Source of the DNA: JAXLRU01 sp046330935
GTDB taxonomy: Bacteria; Actinomycetota; Actinomycetes; Actinomycetales; Kineosporiaceae
Direction of reading: 5' to 3'
NCBI GenBank assembly: GCA_046330935.1
Contig: JAXLRU010000011.1
Coordinates: forward strand, 1-64,000
Length of the DNA stretch: 64,000 nucleotides
Both the position numbers and the translations under genes were made by a program. The notes under the pieces were generated by a model that worked only from the letters and a program-made list of their open reading frames with translations, did no database searches and was not told the origin of the DNA. This document shows, piece by piece, positions 45,974 through 55,884 of the stretch. Every line of letters starts with the position of its first letter. Position 1 is the stretch's first letter.

Positions 45974-47631
45974 CCCGGATCCACCGTTGATCATGGGTGC
46001 CGATCCGGCTGTGGACGCACGAATGCCCTTCTGAGCTGGGATCATGGGACTTGTCGAAGGTTCCAGATCCACCAGCAGAAGGGCACCCGTGAGATGCAAC
46101 TGTCTCATGACCCGTTCCGGGTCTCCGCGGTCTTTGACGACCCGAATCTCGTGTCCTGCGCCGGGCTGGCCCCGGTGGTCGCCCTGGCCGACCGGGCGGG
46201 TCTGCGCCGCCTGGTCGCCGAGACGGTGACGGTGTCCGGGGACGGCGCCGCGAACGCCCCGGCGAAGGTCGCCGCGCTGGTCGCGGGGATGGTCGCCGGC
46301 GCGGACTCCATCGACGACATGGGCCTGCTGCGCCACGGCGGGATGGCCAGGTTGTTCACCGGGATCCGCGCCCCGTCCACGTTGGGCACCTTCCTGCGCA
46401 CGTTCGCGTTCGGGCACGTACGCCAGCTCGACGCGGTCGCCGCCCGGGTCCTGGCGGGCCTGGCTCGGTGCACGCCGCTGCTGCCCGGCGCCGACCAGGT
46501 CGCCTACGTCGACATCGATGACACGGTCCGGGCCACCCACGGGTATGCCAAGCAGGGCGCCGGCTACGGCTACTCCAAGGTCAAAGGCCTGAACGTGCTG
46601 CTGGCGACCATCTCCACCCCACTGGCCGCACCCGTGATCGCGGCCACGCGGTTGCGGAAGGGATCGGTGAACTCGGTCCGCGGAGCGGCCCGGCTGGTCG
46701 CCGACGCCCTGGTCACCGCCCGCTCGGCGGGCGCCGATCCGCGCAAGGGGACGCTGGTCATCCTGCGCGCGGACAGCGCCTACTACGGCGCCGACGTCAT
46801 CGCCGCCGCCCGCCGGCACGGGGCGAAGTTCTCCGTCACCGCGCGGATGAACCCGACCGTGAAGGCCGCGATCGCCGCGATCCCCGAAACCTCCTGGACC
46901 GCCATCCACTACCCCAACGCGTTCACCGACCCCGGCACCGGCGACCTCGTCTCCGATGCCGAGGTCGCCGAGGTTCCGGTGTTCACCGCGTTCACCTCCC
47001 GCCCGAAACGCCAGCAGGTCACTGCCCGGCTGATCGTGCGGCGGGTCAAGCGCCTCAACCCCGAAGCCGCTGCAGGACAGGACGAACTGTTCGCCGTCCA
47101 CCGTCATCACGCGGTGTTCACCGACTCACCCGCCTCGATGCTCGAGGCCGAGGCCGCCCACCGCGCGCACGCGATCGTCGAGCAGGTCATCGCCGACCTC
47201 AAGAACGGACCCCTGGCGCACCTGCCGTCGGGGAAGTTCACCGCGAACGCGGCCTGGCTGGTGCTCGCCGCGATCGCGCACAACCTGCTACGCGCCGCCG
47301 GCGCGGTGGCCGGCAGCCTGCACGCCAAGACCACGACCGCGACCCTGCGGGCCAGGCTCGTCGCCGTCCCGGCCCGGATCGCCCGCTCCGCACGACGCCT
47401 GACCCTGCACCTTCCCACCAGTTGGCCCTGGCGCACCGGCTGGCAGCGCCTGGCCACCGCCGTCATGATCACTTGACCCGTGGTTGTGACCCGTCCACCG
47501 CCCGGCAGGGCCCGACACCGATTTCACAGTGGAAAACCGGCGCAGAGCCGGGAAACCCGCACGCCCGCCGGCACGAAGAAGATCAGCGAACCGACGCGAA
47601 GGGCCTACCGAATCACGTCGGTGGATCCGGG
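45974..47631. mobile_element. IS1380-family insertion sequence, about 1658 bp
   Basis: Perfect terminal inverted repeats cccggatccaccg (45974-45986) and cggtggatccggg (47619-47631). Flanked by direct repeat ctcag (45969-45973 and 47632-47636); the family usually duplicates 4 bp, so tcag may be the true duplication. It contains one transposase on the plus strand. Removing the IS and one copy joins gtg ccc tca g to ta gca cga, the start of GH9-1. Confidence 0.9.
46094..47476 (+). CDS. IS1380-family transposase
   Basis: ATG 46094 gives 460 residues. Visible parts of the DDE catalytic set: VAYVDIDDTVRATHGYAKQG (first Asp), VILRADSAYYGADV (second Asp), and HAIVEQVIADLKNGPLAHLP (Glu), typical of IS1380. 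The open frame upstream of 46094 is not conserved. It appears complete. Confidence 0.92.
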   Translation: MQLSHDPFRVSAVFDDPNLVSCAGLAPVVALADRAGLRRLVAETVTVSGDGAANAPAKVAALVAGMVAGADSIDDMGLLRHGGMARLFTGIRAPSTLGTFLRTFAFGHVRQLDAVAARVLAGLARCTPLLPGADQVAYVDIDDTVRATHGYAKQGAGYGYSKVKGLNVLLATISTPLAAPVIAATRLRKGSVNSVRGAARLVADALVTARSAGADPRKGTLVILRADSAYYGADVIAAARRHGAKFSVTARMNPTVKAAIAAIPETSWTAIHYPNAFTDPGTGDLVSDAEVAEVPVFTAFTSRPKRQQVTARLIVRRVKRLNPEAAAGQDELFAVHRHHAVFTDSPASMLEAEAAHRAHAIVEQVIADLKNGPLAHLPSGKFTANAAWLVLAAIAHNLLRAAGAVAGSLHAKTTTATLRARLVAVPARIARSARRLTLHLPTSWPWRTGWQRLATAVMIT

Positions 47632-50008
47632 CTCAGTAGCACGACGGCGAGGCGCCCTGACGGCGCTCGCCCTGACCGCGACCGGAAGCCTGGCGGTCGC
47701 CGGGCTCACCATCATCCCGACGTCCGCCGCGCTGGCGGAGGAGGGTGCCGAGCAGATCTCGAACGGCACGTTCGAGACCGGCACCACCCCCTGGACCACC
47801 TACGGCACCGTCGGCACGAAGATCGACCTGGTCGACGGCGCCGCGTGCGCCACCGCCGACGAGGCCGCCTCCGGCGGGGCGGTGTGGGACGCCGCGATCA
47901 CCTACGACGGCATCACGGCCCTGGTCGACACCGGCTACGAGCTGACCTTCCGCGCGAAGGCCAGCGACGCCGTCACGGTCTTCACCGGCTTCCAGATGGG
48001 CAGCGACCCCTACACCCAGGTGGCCGCCGGCCAGTCGGCGCTGAGCACCGAGTGGACGACCTTCACCTACAACGGAACGTCGCCCGCGACGCCCGCCGAC
48101 CCCACGGCCCCGACCATCGCCTTCGACAACGGGCAGCTGGTCTTCCAGATCGGTGGCAAGGGTCCCGTCACCGTCTGCATCGACGACGTCTCGCTCAAGG
48201 GCGGCGTCGAGCCGCCGAAGTACGAGCCCGAGACCGGCCCGATCGTCCGCGTCAACCAGGTCGGCTACCTGACCAAGGGACCCAAGCTGGCGGTCGTCGT
48301 CAGCGACGAGCCCAAGGGCCTGCCGTACACGCTGAACCTGTACAACAACAAGAGCCTCAAGCCGGTCGTGTTCGCGAAGGGCACCACGGTGCCCGCCGGT
48401 CTGGACCCCTCCTCGGGCCAGAAGGTGCACACGATCGACTTCAGCAAGACGGTCAAGCCGGGCACCTACTCCATCACCGTCGCCGGTGAGGAGAGCTACA
48501 AGTTCCGGATCGGTACCGACATCTACAGCCAGCTCCGCAAGGACGCCATGACGCTGTACTACACGCAGCGTTCGGGCATCGCGATCGACAACAAGATCGT
48601 GCCGGGCTACGGCCGCGCCGCCGGTCACATCGGCGTCGCCCCCAACACCGGTGACAAGTCGGTCTCCTGCGCGGCCCCGATCGCGGCCTACGACGACTGG
48701 ACCTGCACCTCGAAGTTCGACGTCTCCGGCGGCTGGTACGACGCCGGTGACCAGGGCAAGTACGTCGTCAACGGCGGCATCTCGGTGGCCCAGCTGCTGG
48801 GCACGTGGGAGCGCAGCCAGACGGCCAAGGGCGCGAACAAGAACGCCTACGGCGACAAGACCCTGCGCCTGCCCGAGGCCGGCAACAAGCTGCCCGACCT
48901 CCTCGACGAGGTGAAGTGGGAGCTCGACTGGTTCCTCAAGATGCAGGTGCCGACCACCACCACCGACGCGGGCCTGACCCCCTACAAGGGCATGGTCTTC
49001 CACAAGCTGCACGACGCGAAGTGGACCGGCCTGCCCATGGACCCGGCCAAGGACGCCGAGGTCCGTGAGCTGCACCGCCCGTCGACCGCCGCGACGCTGA
49101 ACTTCGCCGCCGCGCTCGCCCAGGGTGCGCGCGTCTACGCGAAGTACGACAAGGCGTACTCGACGAAGCTGCTCGACGCCGCCAAGGTGGCCTACGCCGC
49201 CGCCAAGGCCAACCCGAAGGTGTACGCCAGCACGGCCGACGCCACCGGTGGTGGCGCGTACGAGGACAACAACGTCACCGACGAGTTCTACTGGGCCGCC
49301 ACCGAGCTGTACCTGACGACGAAGGACGCCGCGTACTCGGCCGACGTCCTGGCCTCGCCGCTGCACCTCGGCAACGCGCAGGCGTCCTCCGTCTTCGACG
49401 TGGGCGGCTTCGGCTGGCAGAGCGTGGCCGCGCTGGCCCGTCTCGACCAGGCCACCGTGCCCAACGCCCTGCCGAACAAGGCCGGGATCAAGAAGAGCGT
49501 CACCGCCGCGGCCGACAACCTGGTCACCCTGGCCAAGACGCAGCCGTACGCGCAGCCGCTGACCGGCTGGGTGTGGGGCTCGACGAGCAACCTGCTGAAC
49601 AACATGCAGATCCTCGGCACCGCCTACGACCTGACGAAGAAGGTCACCTACCTCAACGCGACGCTGCGGGGCATGGACTGGGTGCTCGGCCGCAACGCGC
49701 TGAACAACTCCTACGTCACGGGCTACGGCACCGTGTACTCTAAGAACCAGCACTCCCGCTGGTACGCGAAGTCGCTCGACGCGAAGCTGCCGAACCCGCC
49801 GGCGGGCACCATCGCCGGTGGCCCGAACGTGGGCCTGCAGGACCCGGTGGCGGCGAGCAAGCTGACCGGCTGCGTCGGTCAGATGTGCTACATCGACGAC
49901 ATCGAGTCGTACTCGACGAACGAGCTCACCATCAACTGGAACGCCCCGCTCGTCTGGGTGTCCTCGTTCCTCGCCGACCAGAAGGCCGGTCTCAAGCCGG
50001 TCGGCTGA
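47621..50008 (+). CDS. GH9 endoglucanase 1 (CBM4/9-Ig-GH9), 5' end displaced by IS1380
   Basis: The original start (GTG 45964) is separated by the IS. The frame is still open from the IS end, so GTG 47621 inside the IS repeat could restart it (795 codons), but without an evident RBS. A signal peptide is intact (VARRRGALTALALTATGSLA... cleaved near AALA). Then CBM4/9 (about 47745-48210; ISNGTFETGTTPW, LVFQIGGKG), CelD-N Ig domain (VRVNQVGYLTKGPKL), and GH9 from about 48520: catalytic Asp pair in GGWYDAGDQGKYV (48740, 48749) and acid Glu in STNELTINWNAPL (49922), plus KNQHSRWYAK. It would cut cellulose or beta-glucan outside the cell. Expression now is doubtful unless the IS supplies a promoter. 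Confidence 0.85.
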   Translation: MDPGSVARRRGALTALALTATGSLAVAGLTIIPTSAALAEEGAEQISNGTFETGTTPWTTYGTVGTKIDLVDGAACATADEAASGGAVWDAAITYDGITALVDTGYELTFRAKASDAVTVFTGFQMGSDPYTQVAAGQSALSTEWTTFTYNGTSPATPADPTAPTIAFDNGQLVFQIGGKGPVTVCIDDVSLKGGVEPPKYEPETGPIVRVNQVGYLTKGPKLAVVVSDEPKGLPYTLNLYNNKSLKPVVFAKGTTVPAGLDPSSGQKVHTIDFSKTVKPGTYSITVAGEESYKFRIGTDIYSQLRKDAMTLYYTQRSGIAIDNKIVPGYGRAAGHIGVAPNTGDKSVSCAAPIAAYDDWTCTSKFDVSGGWYDAGDQGKYVVNGGISVAQLLGTWERSQTAKGANKNAYGDKTLRLPEAGNKLPDLLDEVKWELDWFLKMQVPTTTTDAGLTPYKGMVFHKLHDAKWTGLPMDPAKDAEVRELHRPSTAATLNFAAALAQGARVYAKYDKAYSTKLLDAAKVAYAAAKANPKVYASTADATGGGAYEDNNVTDEFYWAATELYLTTKDAAYSADVLASPLHLGNAQASSVFDVGGFGWQSVAALARLDQATVPNALPNKAGIKKSVTAAADNLVTLAKTQPYAQPLTGWVWGSTSNLLNNMQILGTAYDLTKKVTYLNATLRGMDWVLGRNALNNSYVTGYGTVYSKNQHSRWYAKSLDAKLPNPPAGTIAGGPNVGLQDPVAASKLTGCVGQMCYIDDIESYSTNELTINWNAPLVWVSSFLADQKAGLKPVG

Positions 50009-50111
50009 CGCAAGGCCCGCCCGTCGCGCGACCTGGTGCCCGGCAGGTCGCGCGGCGGGCGCGTCCCGGGGCTCGCCCCGGGCACGTCCACCTCGCGACG
50101 TCGGCGAGGAA

Positions 50112-50150
50112 GGCGCCGTCCCTCCGGCTCCCTCGGAGGGCGGCGCCTTT
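50112..50150 (+). terminator. Terminator after GH9-1
   Basis: Long GC hairpin with arms ggcgccgtccctccg and cggagggcggcgcc, followed by ttt. The 355-bp gap 50009-50363 otherwise holds only the GH9-2 leader. Confidence 0.85.
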
Positions 50151-50181
50151 CGCGTGTCCGGACCCGTCTCCTCCGCTCCCA

Positions 50182-50197
50182 TTCGAAACGGTTCGGA
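50182..50197. promoter_or_regulatory. Candidate LacI-type operator upstream of GH9-2
   Basis: ttcgaaacggttcgga is a 16-bp imperfect palindrome about 170 bp before GH9-2, of the GAAAC/GNTTC style bound by LacI-family carbohydrate repressors. Inference only. Confidence 0.35.
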
Positions 50198-50363
50198 CAC
50201 GGTGCGTGGCAGACGGCGCGATCCGGCGGACGCCACGCCGCGAGGCGTTGACAACGCCCTCACCAGCGCGTTGGATCGCGCCGACCAGCGTGGGCGGCGC
50301 CCGGACTCGCCCCCGCGTCGGGTCGGGACTTTTCACCATCCGTGAGCTCGATGAGGAGACCCC

Positions 50364-52706
50364 GTGCCCCCCACCTCCCGTCGGCGAGGACGTCGCGTCC
50401 TGGCCGTCACCGCGACCGCCGGCCTGGCCGCCGGCCTCGTCGCGTTCCTCCCCGGCGCCTCCGCCCAGGCCGCCGGTCAGATCACCAACGGCAGCTTCGA
50501 CACGACGACCTCGCCGTGGTCGGCGTACGGCGTCTCGTCGGGCCCCAACCTCGTCGAGGGTGCGCTGTGCGCCACCGCCCCCGCCGAGGGCACCACCAAC
50601 GTGTGGGACGCCGCGATCAACTACTCGGGCCTGCAGGCCAGCGAGGGCAAGACCTACGGCCTCACCTTCCGCGCGAAGGCGACGAAGGCCGTCACCATCA
50701 CCGCCGCGTTCATCCACGGTGCCGACCCGTACGAGTCCGTCGCGGGCGGCCCCACGGCGATCACGACCGACTGGGCCGAGTACACCGTCACCGGCACCTC
50801 GCCGCTGGACATGGACAACGGCCAGGTCGTCTTCCAGATCGGTGGCCAGGGTGAGTACACCCTGTGCATCGACGACGTCAGCCTCGAGGGCGACGTCGTC
50901 GTGCCGCCGTACGTGCCCGAGACCGGCCCGCGGGTGCGGGTCAACCAGGTCGGGTACCTGCCGCGCGGGCCGAAGCAGGCCACGTTGGTGACGGCCAAGA
51001 CCAAGCCGGTCGGCTGGAACCTGCGCACGTCCGCGGGCACCGTCGTCGCACGCGGCACGACGATCCCCAAGGGCGTCGACCCGACGTCGGGGCAGAACGT
51101 GCACGTCATCGACTTCAGCTCGGTCACCCGGGTCGGCCTCGGCTACACGCTGACCGCCGACGACCAGACCAGCTACCACTTCGACATCGCGAACAACCGG
51201 CTGCAGGACCTGCGCACCGAGTCGCTGAACCTCTTCTACACGCAGCGTTCCGGCATCGCGATCGACAACGCGATCATGCCGCGCTACGGCCGCGCCGCCG
51301 GCCACATCGGCGTCGCCCCCAACAAGGGCGACACCAAGGTGTCCTGCCAGGCCCCCGCGGAGTACTACGACGGCTGGACCTGCAGCCCGAAGACGACGTT
51401 CGACGTCTCCGGCGGCTGGTACGACGCCGGTGACCACGGCAAGTACGTCGTCAACGGCGGCATCGCCGTCGCGCAGCTGATGTCGACCTACGAGCGCAAC
51501 CAGCTCGCCTTCTCGGGCGACCGCACCGCCCTCGGCGACTCCACGCTGAAGCTGCCCGAGACCGGCAACGGCGTCCCGGACATCCTCGACGAGGCGCGCT
51601 GGGAGCTCGACTTCCTGATGAAGATGCAGGTCCCGAACAACGTCAAGGACCCCGCGCTCAAGCCCTACAAGGGCATGGCGTTCCACAAGGTCCAGGACGC
51701 CAAGTGGACCGGCCTGCCGCTGGCCCCGGCGGCCGACTCCGAGGTGCGCGAGCTGCACCGTCCCTCGACCGCGGCCACGCTGAACCTCGCCGCCGCGGCC
51801 GCCCAGGGCGCGCGCCTGTTCAAGAAGTTCGACCCGGCGTACTCGGCGAAGCTGCTCAAGGTCGCGAAGTCGGCCTACAAGGCCGCCAAGGCCAGCCCGG
51901 CCGTGTACGCGGTCGGCGCCGACGGCAACAGCGGTGGCGGCGCCTACGACGACTCCAACGTCACCGACGAGTTCTACTGGGCCGCCGCCGAGCTGTACCT
52001 GAGCACGGCGTCCAAGGACTACCTGGCCGACGTCAACGCCTCGCCGCTGTCGGGCCTGACCGCCAAGCCCGACCAGGTGTTCGACGTCAACGGCTTCGGC
52101 TGGCAGAACGTCGCCCCGCTGGCACGGATGGACCTCGCCACGGTGCCCAGCAAGCTGCCGAACCGCTCCGCGGTCGCCGCCAGCGTCGTCGCTGGCGCCG
52201 ACGCCGTCCTCGCCGTCGCCTCGAAGCAGTCCTACGGTCAGGCGTACGCGCCCGCCGACGGGCAGTGGGTGTGGGGGTCGAACAGCAACCTGCTGAACAA
52301 CCTCGTCGTCGTGGCCACCGCCTACGACCTCACCGGTGACGTGACGTACCTCAACGGCGTCCTCGCCGGCTCGGACTACCTCTTCGGCCGCAACGCGCTG
52401 AACATCTCCTACGTCACCGGCTACGGCACGGTCACGTCGAAGAACCAGCACAGCCGGATGTACGCCAAGTCCCTCGACCCGACCCTGCCCCCGCCGCCCA
52501 ACGGCACCGTGGCGGGCGGGCCGAACACCGGCATCCAGGACCCGGTCGCCGGGGCCAAGCTCGTCGGCTGCAAGCCGCAGTTCTGCTACATCGACGACAT
52601 CGGCTCCTACGCCACCAACGAGCTCGCGATCAACTGGAACTCCGCGCTCGCCTGGGTCGCGTCGTTCCTCGCCGACCAGCGCGAGGGCGTCGTCCCGACG
52701 TCGTGA
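50364..52706 (+). CDS. GH9 endoglucanase 2 (CBM4/9-Ig-GH9), secreted
   Basis: GTG 50364 (GAGGAG 6 nt upstream), 780 residues. Signal peptide ends near AQAA. CBM4/9 from ITNGSFDTTTSPW to about residue 170, CelD-N Ig domain (RVRVNQVGYLPRGPKQ), then GH9: catalytic Asp pair in GGWYDAGDHGKYV (51423, 51432), KNQHSRMYAK, and acid Glu in ATNELAINWNSAL (52620). Close paralogue of GH9-1, sharing long identical stretches in the catalytic domain. Intact, so it may now be the only working copy. The stop codon lies in a short tandem repeat. Confidence 0.92.
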   Translation: MPPTSRRRGRRVLAVTATAGLAAGLVAFLPGASAQAAGQITNGSFDTTTSPWSAYGVSSGPNLVEGALCATAPAEGTTNVWDAAINYSGLQASEGKTYGLTFRAKATKAVTITAAFIHGADPYESVAGGPTAITTDWAEYTVTGTSPLDMDNGQVVFQIGGQGEYTLCIDDVSLEGDVVVPPYVPETGPRVRVNQVGYLPRGPKQATLVTAKTKPVGWNLRTSAGTVVARGTTIPKGVDPTSGQNVHVIDFSSVTRVGLGYTLTADDQTSYHFDIANNRLQDLRTESLNLFYTQRSGIAIDNAIMPRYGRAAGHIGVAPNKGDTKVSCQAPAEYYDGWTCSPKTTFDVSGGWYDAGDHGKYVVNGGIAVAQLMSTYERNQLAFSGDRTALGDSTLKLPETGNGVPDILDEARWELDFLMKMQVPNNVKDPALKPYKGMAFHKVQDAKWTGLPLAPAADSEVRELHRPSTAATLNLAAAAAQGARLFKKFDPAYSAKLLKVAKSAYKAAKASPAVYAVGADGNSGGGAYDDSNVTDEFYWAAAELYLSTASKDYLADVNASPLSGLTAKPDQVFDVNGFGWQNVAPLARMDLATVPSKLPNRSAVAASVVAGADAVLAVASKQSYGQAYAPADGQWVWGSNSNLLNNLVVVATAYDLTGDVTYLNGVLAGSDYLFGRNALNISYVTGYGTVTSKNQHSRMYAKSLDPTLPPPPNGTVAGGPNTGIQDPVAGAKLVGCKPQFCYIDDIGSYATNELAINWNSALAWVASFLADQREGVVPTS

Positions 52707-52757
52707 CGATGGGCGGCGTCCCGACGCCGTGACGAAGGGCGGCGTCCCGACGCCGTG
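52680..52757 (+). repeat. Three 25-bp tandem repeats spanning the GH9-2 stop codon
   Basis: The unit (g)agggcgtcgtcccgacgtcg-tgacg recurs three times; the first copy is the coding end of GH9-2 (last residues GVVPTS and stop), the next two are noncoding, each with its own tga. Confidence 0.7.
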
Positions 52758-52771
52758 AGGAAGGCCACACC

Positions 52772-52806
52772 GGACGCCGTCCGCTCCTCGTGAGCGGGCG
52801 GCGTCC
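52772..52806 (+). terminator. Terminator after GH9-2
   Basis: Arms ggacgccgtccgctc (52772-52786) and gagcgggcggcgtcc (52792-52806) with a very short loop. Confidence 0.75.
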
Positions 52807-52854
52807 CTCGTGCGGGGCTGAGCCTGCGTGCGGAGCGCGGGGGCGGCCGCCTTG

Positions 52855-52893
52855 GGGGAGCATCAGCGCGCTCATCCCGCGCGGATGCTCCCC
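52855..52893. other. Strong hairpin in the GH9-2 / 53147 gap
   Basis: 10-bp perfect arms ggggagcatc (52855-52864) and gatgctcccc (52884-52893), with further pairing (gcgcg/cgcgc) inside. No T-run. The gap 52707-53146 otherwise shows no gene. Confidence 0.55.
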
Positions 52894-53146
52894 AGATCGG
52901 GCGCGTCCCGCGAGGGCGACGCCGGACAACGTTGCCAGGGAGGACCCCGCGGTGCGTGACGCCGCGCCTCGAGGGGGGATACTTCGCTGCGGTGGGCGCG
53001 CGACGACGCCGCCCCGACCCGACGGCGCGCGGCCGGTACCGGCGGCCCGTCACCTCGGCGGCCGAACGGTCGCCCGGACCCTCGGGTGTCGAGCCCGCGG
53101 CGGCTGACGACGGCCGAGAACAGCGGACGACCGCGGACGACAGCTG

Positions 53147-54375
53147 ATGACGGCGGACGAGCCAGGAGAGGCAGGCGGTGGGGCGGTGACCAGCGTGACG
53201 GATGTCCCGGCACCGTGGGACATGGCCGAGTGGTCCCCCCGCGCCACCGCGTTCGACACCTGGCCGACCACCCCGGACCAGCGCGGCCGTGCCGCCGCGG
53301 CAGCCGCGGCCATGGCCCTCGACCTGGCCCGGCACGGCGTCCCCGACCTGTCGGCCCTGCCGCCCACGCTGCGCGAGACCTGGCACCTGGAGGAGCCGCT
53401 GCTCGCCCTCGAAGTGAAGTACGTCAGCGCTGCCACGCCGCCGCGCATGGCGCAGTGGATGCACGCCCGCGGGTTCACCACCGACGAGCGCGCCGGTGGG
53501 CTGCTGGCCGCCCTGTGGGCCGACCACGTCCACCGCTACGTGCTGCCCGAGCTGGCCTCGTGGCTGGAGCGCGCGCCGGGGCCGGTCGAGGGTGCCGCGA
53601 GCCTCGTGGACGCCGCGGCGAAGGCCTGGCCGCTGCTCGACGCCGACAGCGCGGCCGCCGTGCTCCGCGCGGCCTTCGCGGTGGACGCCGAGGGCGGGCG
53701 CCGGGTGGCCGCCACGGTGCTGTCGGCGCCGGCCGCCGCCTGGTCGGTGCGCCGGGCGGCCCTCGACCTGCTCGCGGGCGAGGCGGGCCAGCCGACGTTG
53801 CCGACGGGTGCCGCGCTGCTCGTCGCGCCCGGATCAGGCACCGCGCGCCGTCGCGTGGCCGCCGCCGACGTCGTCGCGTCCTGGCTGGAAGGGCTCGTCT
53901 CGGCCGACCCGGCGCGGGTCGGCGGCGTCCGTGTGGACCTGTCCGGGCCCCGCAGGCCGAGGCCGCGGGCGTCGTCGACGGGGTCGAGGTGTCGATCACG
54001 CTCACGTGGGAGCAGGGCCGGGCCCGTGGCCTCCTCCGCCGGGCCCAGCACGGGCTGGGCCTGTGGCTGCCCGGCGTCCGCCTCGCCGACGAGCCCGCGC
54101 CCGAGCGCGTGCCCACCGCCTGGGCCGCGCACGCCGCCGCGGCTGCGGGGGCGACGTTCGCCGCCCGCGCGGTGCTCGCCTCCACCGGCGCCAGCGACGC
54201 GGTGGCCGAGCAGCTCTACCGGGCCGAGCCCGGGGAGTGGTCGGAGTTCGGCCTGCCGAAGGTGCTGTGGCTGCCCGGAACGACCCCGCGCGAGGTCACC
54301 GACCCGATGCTCGAACTCGCGGGGGTGCAGCTTGAACGGCTCGATGACGGATCAGTGCTTACTGTGAGCATGTGA
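53147..54375 (+). pseudogene. Hypothetical cytoplasmic protein with one frameshift
   Basis: ATG 53147 (MTADEPGEAGGGAVTSVTDV). The frame is Ala/Leu-rich and well coded to about 53946, then the reading passes to another frame at gggccccgc and goes on (EAAGVVDGVEVSITLTWEQG, GLGLWLPGVRLADEP, LYRAEPGEWSEFGLPKVLWL) to TGA 54375, which overlaps the next start (GTGA). Joined length is about 409 residues. The shift may be a sequencing error in a G/C run. No family recognised. Confidence 0.6.
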
Positions 54376-55298
54376 GAGGGATCGCGTACGACCGTTTCGG
54401 GCCCGCCGACGTCCTCACCCTGCGCGAGGACCTCCCCGATCCCGTGCGCGGGCCCGACGCGGTGGTGGTGAACGTGCGCGCGGCGGGGGTCAACCCCGTC
54501 GACTACAAGGTCCGCGAGGGCTACCTGCAGACGATCTTCCCCCACTGGTTCCCGATCGTGCCCGGCTGGGACGTCGCGGGCGAAGTGGCCTCCGTGGGCC
54601 CCGCCGTGACCGAGTTCGTCCCCGGCCAGCGGGTCCTCGCCTACGCCCGGATGGACCACATCGGCCACGGCACGTGTGCCCAGCAGGTCGCCGTCCCGGT
54701 GCGCTGTCTGGCGCCCCTGCCCGACGGCGCCGACGTCGTCGCGGCCGGGGGACTGCCCCTCGCCGGCCTCACCGCCGACCAGATGCTGGATGCCGCGCGC
54801 GTCGGCCCGGGGGACACGGTGCTCGTGCACGCCGCGGCCGGGGGCGTGGGGCACCTGGCCGTGCAGCTCGCCCAGGCGCGCGGTGCGCGGGTCATCGGCA
54901 CCGCCAGCGAGCGCAACCACGACTTCCTCCTCGGGCTCGGGGCCGCGCCCGTGACGTACGGCGACGGGCTGGACGCGCGGGTGCGCGAGCTGGTCCCGGA
55001 GCAGGTCACCGCGGTGCTCGACACGGTGGGCGGCGACGCGCTGACGTCGTCGTTCGACCTGGTCGCCGACCCCTCGCGCGTGGTGTCCGTCGTCGACGCA
55101 CGGGCGGTGCTCGGGCGCGGCGGCAGGTACGTGTTCGTGCGCCCCGACGCGGCGGGCCTGGCGCGGCTGGCAGGCATGCTCGCCGCGGGCGCGCTCGTCG
55201 TCGAGCTCGACTCCACCTACCCGCTGGAGGCGACGGCCGACGCCCACCGCCGGGTGGAGACGGGGCGCGTGCGGGGCAAGGTCGTCGTCACGGTCTGA
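54372..55298 (+). CDS. Quinone oxidoreductase-like medium-chain dehydrogenase
   Basis: GTG 54372 overlaps the previous stop; 308 residues. GroES-like part with AAGVNPVDYKVREGY and GWDVAGEVASVG, then Rossmann part VLVHAAAGGVGHLAVQLAQ and VLDTVGGD. The zinc cysteines of alcohol dehydrogenases are absent, so an NADPH quinone or enone reductase is likely. Confidence 0.85.
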   Translation: MRGIAYDRFGPADVLTLREDLPDPVRGPDAVVVNVRAAGVNPVDYKVREGYLQTIFPHWFPIVPGWDVAGEVASVGPAVTEFVPGQRVLAYARMDHIGHGTCAQQVAVPVRCLAPLPDGADVVAAGGLPLAGLTADQMLDAARVGPGDTVLVHAAAGGVGHLAVQLAQARGARVIGTASERNHDFLLGLGAAPVTYGDGLDARVRELVPEQVTAVLDTVGGDALTSSFDLVADPSRVVSVVDARAVLGRGGRYVFVRPDAAGLARLAGMLAAGALVVELDSTYPLEATADAHRRVETGRVRGKVVVTV

Positions 55299-55531
55299 CC
55301 CTCCTCGCCCCAGGAGCGGCGGACGTCCCCGCCGACGGGCCGCTGTCGGCGATCACCGACGGGGAGCGCGGCGTGCTGCGGGGGCGGCGGGTTCTGGTTC
55401 CGCGGGGCGTTCGCCTGCCCCGTCCGTCGCCAACGGCCCGGTGTGCGAGGTGGGGTGAGCGCCGCGCCGGTGGCGGCGACGCTGCGTGCTGGTGGCAGAC
55501 TGTCGTCGCGTCGGTCCTCGCGGGCCGGCCG

Positions 55532-55616
55532 GGAGGGCTGGCCGAGTGGCCTATGGCGGCGGTCTTGAAAACCGCTGAGGCGCAAGTCTCCGGGGGTTCG
55601 AATCCCTCGCCCTCCG
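55532..55616 (+). tRNA. tRNA-Ser (anticodon TGA)
   Basis: Class II tRNA with a long variable arm. Acceptor ggagggc (55532-55538) pairs with gccctcc (55609-55615), discriminator g. The D-arm begins gccgag, the anticodon loop is cttgaaa (anticodon tga), and the T-loop is ggttcgaatcc. CCA is not encoded. It lies in the 55299-55968 gap between the quinone oxidoreductase and the xylanase. Confidence 0.95.
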
Positions 55617-55884
55617 CTCGGTTGTCGCCTGACATGGTTGTCCTCCTGTCGCATCATGGCGACGAGTGGGCTGGAAAAGCGTTCCGTGCAGTGCTTATCA
55701 CGGTTCGTGAACAGCGTGCTCCGAAAGTGCCGGACTTCTTGAGCGGATAAGCGGTCACCCTGAGTCCCAGGTCCCTTCGTGTTCGGACACAAACGCACGG
55801 CAACCCCGGCCTGACCTGGATCTTCCCTCTCCCCGAGGTTGACTGTCGCGCCCTCGAGTGACACGCTCACCGCCACTGCGGGAA

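Noticed and set aside
47633..52451. Two long minus-strand open frames (to 50263 and 52451)
   Set aside because: Antisense shadows of the GH9 genes; composition reflects third-position GC.
53496..54335. Overlapping Arg/Pro-rich frames beside the 53147 gene
   Set aside because: Shadow frames; the coherent protein is obtained by joining the other two frames at about 53946.
55532..55616. tRNA-Ser as the attachment site of an integrated island
   Set aside because: No integrase and no repeated tRNA 3' end was found downstream.
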